A stretch of 64,000 nt of DNA from Gavia stellata (lineage: Eukaryota > Chordata > Aves > Gaviiformes > Gaviidae): NCBI RefSeq assembly GCF_030936135.1, contig NC_082596.1, positions 71,330,888-71,394,887 of the forward strand. Direction: 5' to 3'. The first letter of the stretch is position 1. Each line of letters begins with the position of its first letter. Made by a program: the position numbers and the translations under genes. Shown here in pieces: positions 13,601 through 25,600 of the stretch. The notes beneath the pieces are model-generated. The model was not told where the DNA came from. It saw only the letters and a list, made by a program, of their open reading frames with translations, and made no database searches.

Positions 13601-16600
13601 GCACACAATCCCAGTCAAGTTTAGCATACCTTTTTTTCCCCTCCTTCCCCAGTTTCAAGTCCCGTTAGCTTTGGCTATCAGCTCCTGCTCGGATTACCTA
13701 ATGCACTGAGCAGAGTAGCTCACGCAGGGCGGTTTGTCGCTCTCCTGCCATGAACGGCTGATAGCCCAGGCTGGAGAAAGGATGGCTCATTCCACTTGCA
13801 CGGAAGGGTAAGTCAGTCATGCTGTCGTGACTCTATGAAGGGAAAGAGCATGTCTGCGGGCATGCGGGAGAGTGATAAAATGCTGCATTTCAGCAGTATC
13901 CTGATGCTGCATTTACTGGTAGTAAGTTTGAGGTGGCTGAATGAGGTAAGTGGCTACAGGAAACCTCCCTTACTCTCCTGTGTAAACTCCAGAGCTGGGC
14001 ATGAGGATGTATTTAGGAAGATGATCCTGAGGGTACAAGAAACAACTCCTCCCTCCATTTTGAATTTTGTCCTGGTGTATGAAATGCCAGCCTGTTCAAT
14101 CAAGCTCTCAGACTGGCCCATTTCTCCCTTTTTTTGTGACTTTTCACTCACTTCCGAAACAGCCGCCGTTCACAACAAAACTCTGAAAACAAAAGAATCA
14201 GCAACGTGGCGATTAAGCCACCAAGCAGAGCTGAGGGACCCGCTGACTTCCTTGCCGCCTGGCTGCAGCGGGGAAGCTGATGGCAGCTGCGGGTCCTTCT
14301 GCTGTGGTTCGGGAGAAAGGACTGACCAAGGAGCCCGGCTCTGGGAGAGGTTTCTGGAGTGGTGCCCCCGTGGCAGGAGAGGCCCCCCTGCCACCTCACC
14401 CTGGGGTGCAGAGCCATCAGCCCTAGCTGGGTTAAAGAGAACAGGAAGATCTTTTAAAAGGGCAAAAGAAACCCTGACAAAAGATGTCATAAAATTGTTG
14501 TTTATGACGTCAAAAAGGTAATATTGGTAAATCAACATTTTGCTCTTATTCTTCTGTAAACTAGAGCCATAACAGGACTGTGAAGTAGTAAAAATGGACT
14601 GGAAAATGCAAACTACATTAGAAATAATCTACAAATGGTAAGTTTTTAATTGAACAGGTGCGGCAAATCCCAGTGGAGACAGCGGAGGAGACTCCTCATC
14701 TGTAGGTCTTGAAATACTACAGAAATTCTAGCAGACAAAGAGTTAGGGCACCTACCTTTGAAAAGCAAGAAAAGTGACCTGAATAAGTAGTGGCAAAATC
14801 TTGACCTCGACTCTGGGCTAAATTCTGGGAAAGCTGGCCTAGCTGACAAAAGGCTGATGGAGAGGAGTAATCATGATTGTGGTCATTGTGGCTTTATGAA
14901 ACTTTTCAAACAAAACTTGCTCTGGTGAGATTGCAAGGTGGAGAATGAAGTAACTTGCAGGTATGAGGTGTACTGATTTAGCCAAGTGACTTTCCAGTTA
15001 CAAATTCATACCTGAAAGTGTGGTTGCCACCGAAATGTCATTACACCTGAAGCTGGTGAATCTTGTTCAGTGTATGAGGGCGCTCATGTACTCAGACTTG
15101 CTGGTGTCCTTTCCTCAGCTCGGAATTAAAAGAATCGGACGTGCACCCGGACATATGCTGACTAGCGCAATCCCAGTTACCTCTGAATACACAGTCTCTG
15201 GCTGTTGAATGAAAGTCTGTGGGTTGTAGCCAGCTGTATGAGTAATGAGCTATGTAGTGAAAAGCTTTGCTGCTCTTGTCCCTTTAGTACCAGCTTCGGT
15301 ATGTGAGCCTGAAATAATGCCATTTTAGCCTACGTTCAGCTAAGCCTGGTGGATGGGAACAGCTGCTACTTGAGGAGCACTTAGGAAGCAGCTCCCTGGA
15401 GAGAGCATTGCAATCGTGATGGAGGAGTGCAGGTTCTTCCCATCTTGGCACTGGTATTGAAAAATCCATCCTTAAAGGACTTCTTCAATATTTTCTAAAA
15501 GATGCTTAACTAAAAATGCAGTTTTTTGTATACCAAACTAGTTGATTAAAAAGTTGATTTCCAAAGCAGGTTTGGAAGACATTTGTTCAGCTCACTAGTT
15601 GGGACATCTATATCCTGAGAAATGAGAGAATCCTACTTCTTAAGGCCCAAATAATTTTCTCTTACTTCTGTAACAAAGATGGGGGATGTCTAATTGTCTT
15701 CCTACTCTACAATAGTCCTAAGGTCTCCAAAAGAAAGTTGACTTCTGCTATATTTTGTCTTCTTTCTTAGCCCCTTACTCAGATTATGTTTCTTGCTCTG
15801 CCCTGGAACTTGGCGTCTCTCGTGCTCTGAACAAAAAAGAAAGCGGAAAAACAATTTTAAAGAATTGAGAGCAGTCTTCCTTATCCTGCTTAGGTACACT
15901 GTCTGTCTTTGGTCTTGCTAAAGGTTTTGTAATGCATAGTGTGAATTTGGTCTGACCCTCAAAGATTTCCTCTTTAAGTAGTTTCTCTGCTACCTCAAAA
16001 GTGGTTTGCTTATTTAGTTGCTCTTTTTTCTTTTTTTTTTTTTTTAAACACTTTTATTTCATTTCCCATTTTGAAATTAAGCAAAGGGGTCGTGGACTTT
16101 CTGGCTTTTGTTGTTCCTGCAAGGATGATGAATTTGAGCAGGCTATCATCACTCTGGCAGCTTTTTGACAGGAAAACAAAGCAGGTCTTGTGCACAACTC
16201 AGGGCCAAATCAAGTGTGGCTTCTCTTCTCAGGAGTTTCTCGGTTAGCTGCTCTAGGAAGCTGTCTTGTCGGATATGTAAAAGTAGTCTCAGCAATCTAC
16301 AGGCAGAAACTGAAGTTCTCCAGTAGGGCTGTGTTTCCTGCTCTGGCAGCTCAGCTGATCTTTCTCAGCACATCATGGCAAATGAGCTGAAAGGTTTCTC
16401 TAAGAGCTTGTTATGAGTCATAACCAATGCATCACCACCTAATGAAAATGCAAAAGTCTCATTTAAAGCAGTTACTGAAAGATGTGGTCATAAATTTGGT
16501 TCTTAATTATGCTAACAATCTCACATGTCCTGATACGTGGTTTATGATAACAAAAGTGTGTCTTGATAAAGGACTATTTCTCCATAGTCAGAAAGCAGAG

Positions 16601-19600
16601 GACGCGCTTTCAGACTGGTATTTGTAGCATAGCACAAGCATAAAAAATAAACAAAACTGCCCTTTTCCCCCCTGCTAGCCCTCAGACTCTGACATTTGTG
16701 ATCCTCCTTTTGCTAGCAGTGATCCTTGAAGTGGTAGTTACCTGTTTTGTTTTCATTTAGAGGACAAACACTCCAAGGAAGAGGTTCTTGGAAGGAGTTT
16801 ATGAAATACCACATCACCCAGGTTAAAACCGTGTTGTAGTACAAGCTCACCAGAACCGACACCATCCACGAACCAACCCCTGTAGAAAGCACAAGATGTC
16901 AGCTTAGAAAAGCTTTGGAAAAAAATTATCAGTCACAGCACTTGCTCTTAGAAGCTCACGTTTCCTAATTCTTCAAGATTTTCTGTTTCCCCCCAGGGAT
17001 TTTCACATGAAAGATGGGCATTTGTGTCCTCTGTAGCCAAACACTGGTACACAGTCGCCCAGCTCACCAGCCCTGCTCCAAGAAGGCTGACACTCCCTAC
17101 TCACTTAGAAGATTAGGGTTGAAATCTTTGCCCTAGTGTATAATACATAGTTTTCTACAACACGGGACAATGTTAATAGCAGAGACCAATAGAGACTGAA
17201 GTTTCACAGCATGCTATAGCTGCACGAGGGCACTCTTTTGTCCCAAATTGTGCACATATGCCCTAAACTAGTAACTGTTCTGCTCCTACAATAAGGAAGG
17301 AAGAATAGCAACACCACGGATTCTGCTTGCTTGCATTTTTGCAAAGGGAGGAAGGACATGCCTAATTGTAGGAGATGGGTTTAGCTGAAGGCACCACCCT
17401 GCTGCCTGGTATTTCTTCCTGGTTGCCCTCTGGCCCTTAGATAAGTCCTCTTACCCACCCCTTCTCTTCCCACACAACCCCCCGGGCATGGCTGTCACTA
17501 CCAATCCCGTTTTCAGGCACCTGCTTAAAGCAGGGCATGATCCAGCAGTCCTGGCTGGAGCATCCGAGGGTTTCTCCTTGCCCCTGCAGACAGGGGGGTG
17601 CCATCTCCAAACAGGTAGAGCTGATGGTTCAGCCCCCTAACAGTGGCTGCTCTCATTCCCTTTTTGCAGCCTAATGATGCGCGCAGGACACAAGATATGT
17701 TTTTTCAGTGTATATTAAATAAACAGAAAAAAATTGACAGTGCAGGACTGTACACTGGTCTGATGCACACTGCCATGTGGATTGTCCCTTGTGCCCAGCT
17801 GTGTTAATAATGTCACTTCAGTAGCCCCACTGTGCCCCCTTCTTGTGGAGGGGAACTTTCCCAGGTGCTTTAGGCTCTTTGGGAGGTGCCAGGTTCCCGT
17901 TCCTGATTTCCTGTCTTTCTGTCCCCCCTCCAGTTTGACTATCCCTGGACAGAGAAGACTGGCTCCTGGAGGGGCTGTGAGGGGGAGCGTGAAGCACTGC
18001 GGGCACACAGCTCTTGTGTAACCTCCAAGACACGGTAGGAACTGGGCAGTGTTGGCTAGCAGAGCTCGTGATCGTTATGCTTCCCACAGCAAAGGTTATG
18101 AGGTTTGCATTTAAAGCTCCTGTGTGCCTAGAGTAACACCTGATGGGAGCCATATAGAATTACAGAATCATAGAATGGTTTGAGTTGGAAGGGACCATTA
18201 AAGGTCATCTAGTCCAACCCCCCTGCAATGAGCAGGCACACTTTCAACTAGATCAGGTTGCTCAGAGCCCCGTCCAGCCTGACCTTGAATGTTTCCAGGC
18301 ATGGGGCATCTACAACCTCTCTGGGCAACCTGTTCCAGTGTTTCACCACCCTCATCATAAAAATTTTCTTTTTATATCCTAACGAGCATTTCTTTCTATA
18401 TCCAGCAAGCATCAGGCACAGGTCTGTAGGAAGTGTGTGCTGGGTGGGAGCTCAGCCGCAGTTCCTTGAGCTGGGACCCCAAGAGATGTACCGACTCCTC
18501 CGAGGTAAGGTGAGATGGTGTTCCAGACACCGATGCTGCCTTTCCTCAGGCACTGTCCTAGGGCCAGTTCGAGATGCAACAGTGGGATTCCTTCGAAGAG
18601 CAGAGCGATGAAGTATGGAATCAGGAATGCCCCTGAAAACACAATTAAGCGCAATTGAGCCACACAATTATCTGCATCTCACTGAAATTACTGTTTGATA
18701 ATTTGCCTGCTTTATGACCCTAACAAAGTCCTTGTAGGATGTGTTGAGAGCGGGAGCATTGCTAGGGATACCTGCCAAGTAACATCTGTTACTGGTAATT
18801 TTGTTGGTGAAGATGTAGGAGGAAGGAGTGGGATGCTCAGTGCTGCAGGACGCTTCCCCTCATGCGCTGCTACAGCCCATTTTAAATAACCTCACTATTT
18901 CTTCCATTTCCCTTTCTTTTAAGCATCTTCTTTTCTCCCCTTGCTCATAAAGCACAAGGGTTTGCCTCTCCCCTATACCACCTGTTTCCCCTTCAGTGCA
19001 TCGCCTCGTCTCCCTCCCTAAAGCTCTCAGGCGTGTGCTCTTCCATCCTCCCCTGGTAAAGCAGGATTTTGTGCTGGAGATCCCCAAGAGACCAGGTTAC
19101 TTTATTGCATGAAGTTCTGCTCAGAGCACAGAGCTTCTGGCCAATGAAAAACTGAAAGCAAGACTGAAGTTGTTCTGTGAGATGTGGGAGCAATGAAACC
19201 CGATTTCCTCCTGATTTGTATCCTCTACGTCTTCCCTGTGTTTCTCATAGCAGCTCCCTCGGGCCAGCGGCAGCACGTGCTGTTGGGTGCCTGTGGGCAG
19301 GTACCAATCCTGCTGGCAGCCTGGCAGGTTCCTGCAAAACGGTGTGGAAGGCCTCGTCTCCCCTGCCTTCCCTCAGAAGGGACGGGGGGTTGGGTCTCCC
19401 TCCTTTGCGTAGATACTGATTTTCATGAGACCAGGAGAAGTTTCATCAGTATGGTTAAAGCACCTGCCCCAATGTCCAATTAAACTAAAATGGTCTAGTA
19501 GATCGAAGTTTATTGCCATGACCAACAACCACTGTGACCACAAAGCCTCTTTTCTCTGGGGAAACAAAGACAGAATTCCCGCCTCAGCCCCCTCCCAATC

Positions 19601-22600
19601 CTCCTACCAACTCATACCGACTCTGTCCCCCTCATCGCTTTGTCAATAAACCTGTGCCTTGTTACCCCATTTCAACTTTGCCTCCAAATCTCATATCTGA
19701 GCCTGCCCAGCTCTGCCTTTCCAGCTCTGGAAACCTTCCACCCTCCCTCCAGGCTGGCAGGGAGAGCAGCTGCACCATCACCATCACCATCGGAGAGAGC
19801 AGAGCAGAGCAGCTCAGCCCTCCGCTCCATCTTTGGCCCCGACAGGGAGGTGGGGGAATGCGCAAGGATTTCTGGTCTCTTCCTGGAACGGCTCCTGTGT
19901 TTTGCAATCACTGAGTATTTAGAAAGGCTGGGCAGATAAATTGGATTGCTTGAGCTAGGTATTGCAATAACTTTGCTACCTATTGCTAGGTGCTGCAATA
20001 ACTACATACAACACCCAGAGAAGGTGTGTTGTTTAATAGTTTAGCCCTTTATTGAGAAATACATAGGAACAAATATCGGCAAAGCTCTTCTCAATGAAGG
20101 ACTGGTCTTAATTTGCCAAAGGTGGAAATAAATGTCTCTCCTTGTGATCTGATGTCTTAAGATGTTTTTAACTGCTGAGAAGCGGATTTGAAAAAGGAGC
20201 CTCAGAGTTAATTCCCAGTATGTTAAATCCACAATTTGGATCCTCAGGACCCCTGCTCAGTAGTCCCCTTGCTTGGAGGAAGCTCTAAAGTGGCTGTTAT
20301 AAACCCCCCCCAAGAGAGGGATTTACAGAGGGAATCAAGGACCACAATAGTTTGTTTATTTTTAAGTAAGTGTTTTACCACCTGATGAAATCTCACCTGG
20401 AGCTACCTACCGAAGCTCCCATGTAAATATTAAGGAATTTGCAGGTCCCTTCCACAAGAACTCAGTAACCTCTCACCACGCTCAGTCCTGCGCTCTCCTT
20501 CAAACCTGCTGCAATATCCCCTTCCTCAGCATACCCGAGGGTGCCCACCCAGCCCTCCTGACAGCCCGATGCCTTGGGCTGGCTCCTGGGAAGAGCAAAA
20601 CGTTCACGCGAGTGAGTGGAGCACCACAGTGCGGATCACTCTGCTTGTTCACCCGGCTGCCTGGCCGCACACCAGCTCCGGGTGGCAGCTGCCTCGCTGC
20701 AATCCATGCGATGCTGAGCCCTTGCTAGCAGAGTGCTCCGTAAGGGACTGACCTATCTCCCGTATCATACCTCCCTGGAAATAACTGTGTAATAATTAGT
20801 GCAGATTGCCCTCTGTTATCTCTCTCCCCGTTTTGTTTGCTAGTTGAACCATTGACAGCAGAGCATGTTTAGATATTCTGCTGATAAAGACCTGTTTACT
20901 TTGTGCTGCTTTATACGTATCTCCAGTCGTATTTACAGCACAACAAAACATTATGTCATACTTCGAAAGAAAATACTGTTTTTCCATGAGAACAATGTAA
21001 AAAGTATGCTATCTGCAATATGAAAATATGGCAGAAGATTGGTCTAAGAAGAAATAGTTCATGGAGCTAATCTTTCTCCAACCCAATTCAAATAAATGGC
21101 TTGTAGTGTAAAAATATGTTTTCTGTTATTAATTCCTTTGCTTCACAGTATTTTTAGACAAAAAAGAAATAGTCAGGAAAAGCATAGACAGTCTGCTCAA
21201 ACACTTGAAGCTTACTCTTCCACAATAAAATCCCCACCCATAGAAAGAAAAAGGATATCAGAAAGGTGTTCAATACCTAATAGTGAGTAGGAACCCTCTA
21301 GCACTATATAGTCAAGGGCTGTGTTTAATAGATAAGGGAGGATGTGCCAGAAGTCAGAATTTAAATATTTTTTTAAAAAATGCCGTGAGAAATCTCACCT
21401 TGGAAAAGGCAAGAAGAAAATCCAAGAAGCAGAATGAAGCAGTGAGCTGGTACCTAACACAGAGCATGTGTCACAAAACAGAGCATTCAAACATGGGCAC
21501 AGCAAAACCCTGTCAGCACCCATATGATGTGTAGCGCAGGTACAGCAGAAACTCAGGAGGTTTGACTTCCATGAGGCATGAGAAAAGGAAACCTTAGCAG
21601 AAACAATCATTAAGTGCCAGTAAGCAAATTATTCTATATCTGGATATTCTAGGTACATTTATATCTAGATATTCTAGATCCGTGTGCTCCACAGTGACAG
21701 GAAAACAAATGACATACATAAGAAGCAAGCCTGAGGGGAACCTCTAAAAACAAAAGTTTAGCTTCAGTAACTTTTTTCTTCTCAAAAAATGAATAAGGAA
21801 AATGATAGTGCTCAAGCATTTGTAAGTACCTTAAAAGCCTGGAGACATGCCCATAAAAATAATAAGTATCCCCAGGGCACAATTTAGTTGCATCCCTGAG
21901 GCATGAACTAGGAAAATTTTAGTCTACACCAGTCATTCTGTCAGAAATACACTCAAGATGCATAAAGCATCCATCCTGCAAGTAGATACATGCACTACTA
22001 AAAGAAGGTCAAGGGAAAAAAAAAAAACCCAGTCCAAAATTTACCAGAGTTAAAAGTTATTTTGGAAGGAGATCCTGCACAAGGATGCCACAAAGCCGAG
22101 GAACAATCCCTGTGCACGTGAGAAGGCACAGAAAGCCTACAAGAGCTTTTTCAAATCAGCCTGTTAACAACTACAAATACCACACATACTGGTAGGTTGG
22201 TTTCAATAACAATAGGGTCCCAAGCGACAAGGAGCACCAGCGTGTAGCATGATCGGTATCGTTGCTAACTCAGACTAACTGTTAGCGTGGAGATAGCTCG
22301 ATAGTCATGGCAGTAGAAAAGAAAATACCTGGTGCACTCCAGATACACAGAGGGCTTTTGAAGCCTGACCCTTAGATTGCAATATACAGGCAAATCAGGT
22401 CAGAAAAGCAACTGCTCAACCATATTCAGCCTTCTGCCTACAGAATGACACTTGAAGAGCACAATCTTTGTTGTATCATCTGCACATGACAATCTGGAAG
22501 AAAAGCGCACGAACTACTAGGCAGCCTCTTGAGAGTTGCCGATGCACGGGAGGGCAGAATGACCAGGAGGCTAATGAAGGAACGCAGCCTAGAGCTGAAT

Positions 22601-25600
22601 CATGGCAACTGGCAAAGCAGAGTGCAACAGCCAAATTGGTTTTGTCACATGTTAGAAAGAGAGCAATAGACCTGACTAGTGGAAACGTAAAGCAGTTTGA
22701 AGTATCAGCCAGGTGACCTCCTAATCAAGATGTACCAAGACCAGCAGAAGTTGATGAGCCTCAGTGAGAAGCAGAAAAGAACACCCAATAACTTTGCTTG
22801 ATGTCGGGGTACCAATGAAGATTTCCTAAATGGTGGAGAAAAGCTTGGAGGAACTGCTCCACGTGCTCAATATTGCATCTTACCCGCGCCTGCAGATCAA
22901 CTAGCAGAAGCGAGGCAAGTAACTTGAAACGATGATCTAAAGACACAAGAGCATTTGAAAGGCCAGAATATGAATAATAAATTTCCTTCAGATCAGAGAT
23001 TTAGGAATGGAAAAAAATAATTGTAGTGAAGACTGAAGTGACCTGGAAAGTGGCAAAATAGTAATTCCAACGGCAACGCATCTGTAGAGTTTGAAAAATT
23101 CAGAAAGTACATCTCGGTACGATACAATGCAACAAGCATTCAGAGAGCCCCTTCACCAGTTCTGTTGGTACATAGCAGAAATGGCGATGGGTCCATTTTT
23201 CCGAAAGACTGAGAACTTAATGGCAAGATGCCTGTGATAATTTATGTTTTACCTACAAGAAATTGCAACAGGTGGTAACTACTTGTTCAGATACAGAGAA
23301 AAAGCTATTAGCTATTGAAAGGGGATTATCAGACATGTCCCCCTTTCTCCATGGGAGTTCCGCTAAGCAGCGTATTAGCCAACACAGCAATGAATCACAT
23401 CAAGACATCAGGTAGGAAAAAAAGCAGCCACTTAACCATATTCACCCCTCTCTCTGGAAAACAAAACTTCATGATCTTTGTTATGTCTTCCGCACATGCC
23501 TTAATCCAGATGAAAAGTATGAGCTACTATAAATGTCATATTTGTGCAGCATATTTATGATGGCACTGATTTTGACTTACAGGCCGCATTGCATGTCTTA
23601 CAGACTCTGAAACTTGGCAGGGTTGAGTTTCCCATGGAAATGACTATATCTCCTGGAGCAACAAGGCTTTAGCCATGTCCAGAAAACCAAAGGGGCAATA
23701 GCCCTTTCAAAGGAAGATGGGTAGCACCCGTAGATCAACTTATAAAATAACCTTGGTGAACTTCCCTATGAAATACTCACGGCTGAAGGATGCAGGTGAG
23801 CAGTACCCACGTGCAAGCATGCACTAACCTGAGCTGTAAAGGGCAACCAAATACAACAAGTTATGATAGGATCAACCCCAAATGCCATAGCTTTTCACCA
23901 AGGACTTGAGCAGGACGTGGTAACCATCCAGAAAATGAAGTTTGTTACTCGTAACATAATTAATTTTTCTATCAGACAGTGAACTGTTCTGCTCTTCCCA
24001 ACATACTTTTTTTTTTTTTTTTACAGTATCCTACAGGTACATCTGTTGTTCCTCTCAGATTTTATTTTCCTTCTGAGGACACAGTGAGCCAGGCAACTGC
24101 ATTTCGTAGCAAGTTGTAGTTCAAATTCTAGCAAAAGGTCAGGTAGGCCACAGGTTATGAAAGTCTGTAAATCATTGCCCCAGAAGTAAACAGTACTCCC
24201 ATTTTAGCAGGACCTTAGTGTTTATGTGTAATTATTTTCCTAGAAAGAAACTGTATTTTATATTAAAGATATTTTTCAGTCATCATGTAGGCTCGGGCAC
24301 TATGCACATTTTTAATACCCACAGGTTAGGCAAGCATGTACATACTAGCTTTAATCAAAAATAAAACACTGCAGTGAGTTCCAGCTAGAACTGGGTTGGA
24401 TTTCTTTTAAGTATACTCAGATGACTGTATGTGTACATATATAGCTATATAACTTGTTTGAGTCTCAGTTTTAAGTGACAAACTACATACTGGGCCATTT
24501 AGAGACTTCTTTTCAATCCCAGTTGCCTGGGAACCTTTGTGTTTGTCTCCACTTACTGTGGCAAACAACCTTCATATCCATTAGTCATGAAAAGTAAATA
24601 ACTAACTTAACTCAGGCCATAAATCCAAATAATCAGTAACAACAGTGGGTGATAAATGTCAGCAAAACTGATATTATATTAGATCCGAGTTACTGAGTAA
24701 CACTAATGTGCGATGAATAAGGTCCAGAGGTCTGATGAGAACAGCTGACATGAGACAATTATACAAGCACTTATTTTTATCTCTTGTTTTTTAAAAGATC
24801 TAGAAATGAAGAAAAGTGCATTGCCTAGCTCTTAAACACTTGGATATCATCTGAACCAGCTGTGAAACTGTGATCTGTATCCCAGAAGCCATTCAGCCTT
24901 AGAGCATGTCTATGCCATATCCATACCAGGTTTCAGTGCACTTGTGGCTGTAACTGCAGGCACTGAGCCACTGCACCTCCCAGGGCTCCTAGTTAACCAC
25001 GATGCTGCTGGTCTCTCCCATGTTCACATCTTCAGATGCATACAACCAGGATTTATGCTCCAGTACCCCTGAAAATCTATTGGGCTTTTGCATCTGAGTC
25101 GTTTGCTTTCAAAAATGCAACCACAAATCACATCACTACCTTAAATTGGCAGAAGGAAAACGCAACTACATTATACACTGGTGTAAACCCAACAGCTCTG
25201 TATTTTTGGTGGTCTTCATGACTCACTCAAACTCTTCCAGTGTCAGCTTTCTGGGATAAATTATTCACAAACCCCACAGCACTTCATTACCAAGTCCATA
25301 CTGCTGTTGAGCTCTCTGAGCTCTTTGTTAAAATCCAGTGACCAAACATTGGCCGTACATCCATACATTGACCTTTATTCACCACTCTCTTATGCCGCTG
25401 TTTGTAGTGATGCAAAGTAGCTATATGCCGTTACTGAGTCTGCTAGCTATTTTAAACTGATTTTTCACTAGCAAAATTACTACTCATGGAGCAAAGGAAT
25501 GACTCAACCTTTGTCCCTGCAGCATTTTCCTATTTTTGTTATCTTTAAACCTGCTCTAAACCCTGTCTTTTTTGTCCGTAGCAGCTCCTGTGGGATATAT

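Noticed and set aside
13796..14521. 241-codon open frame in SLC6A18 intron 3
   Set aside because: Lies in a GC-rich patch where both strands are open; no family motif, no compositional sign of protein and no splice context.
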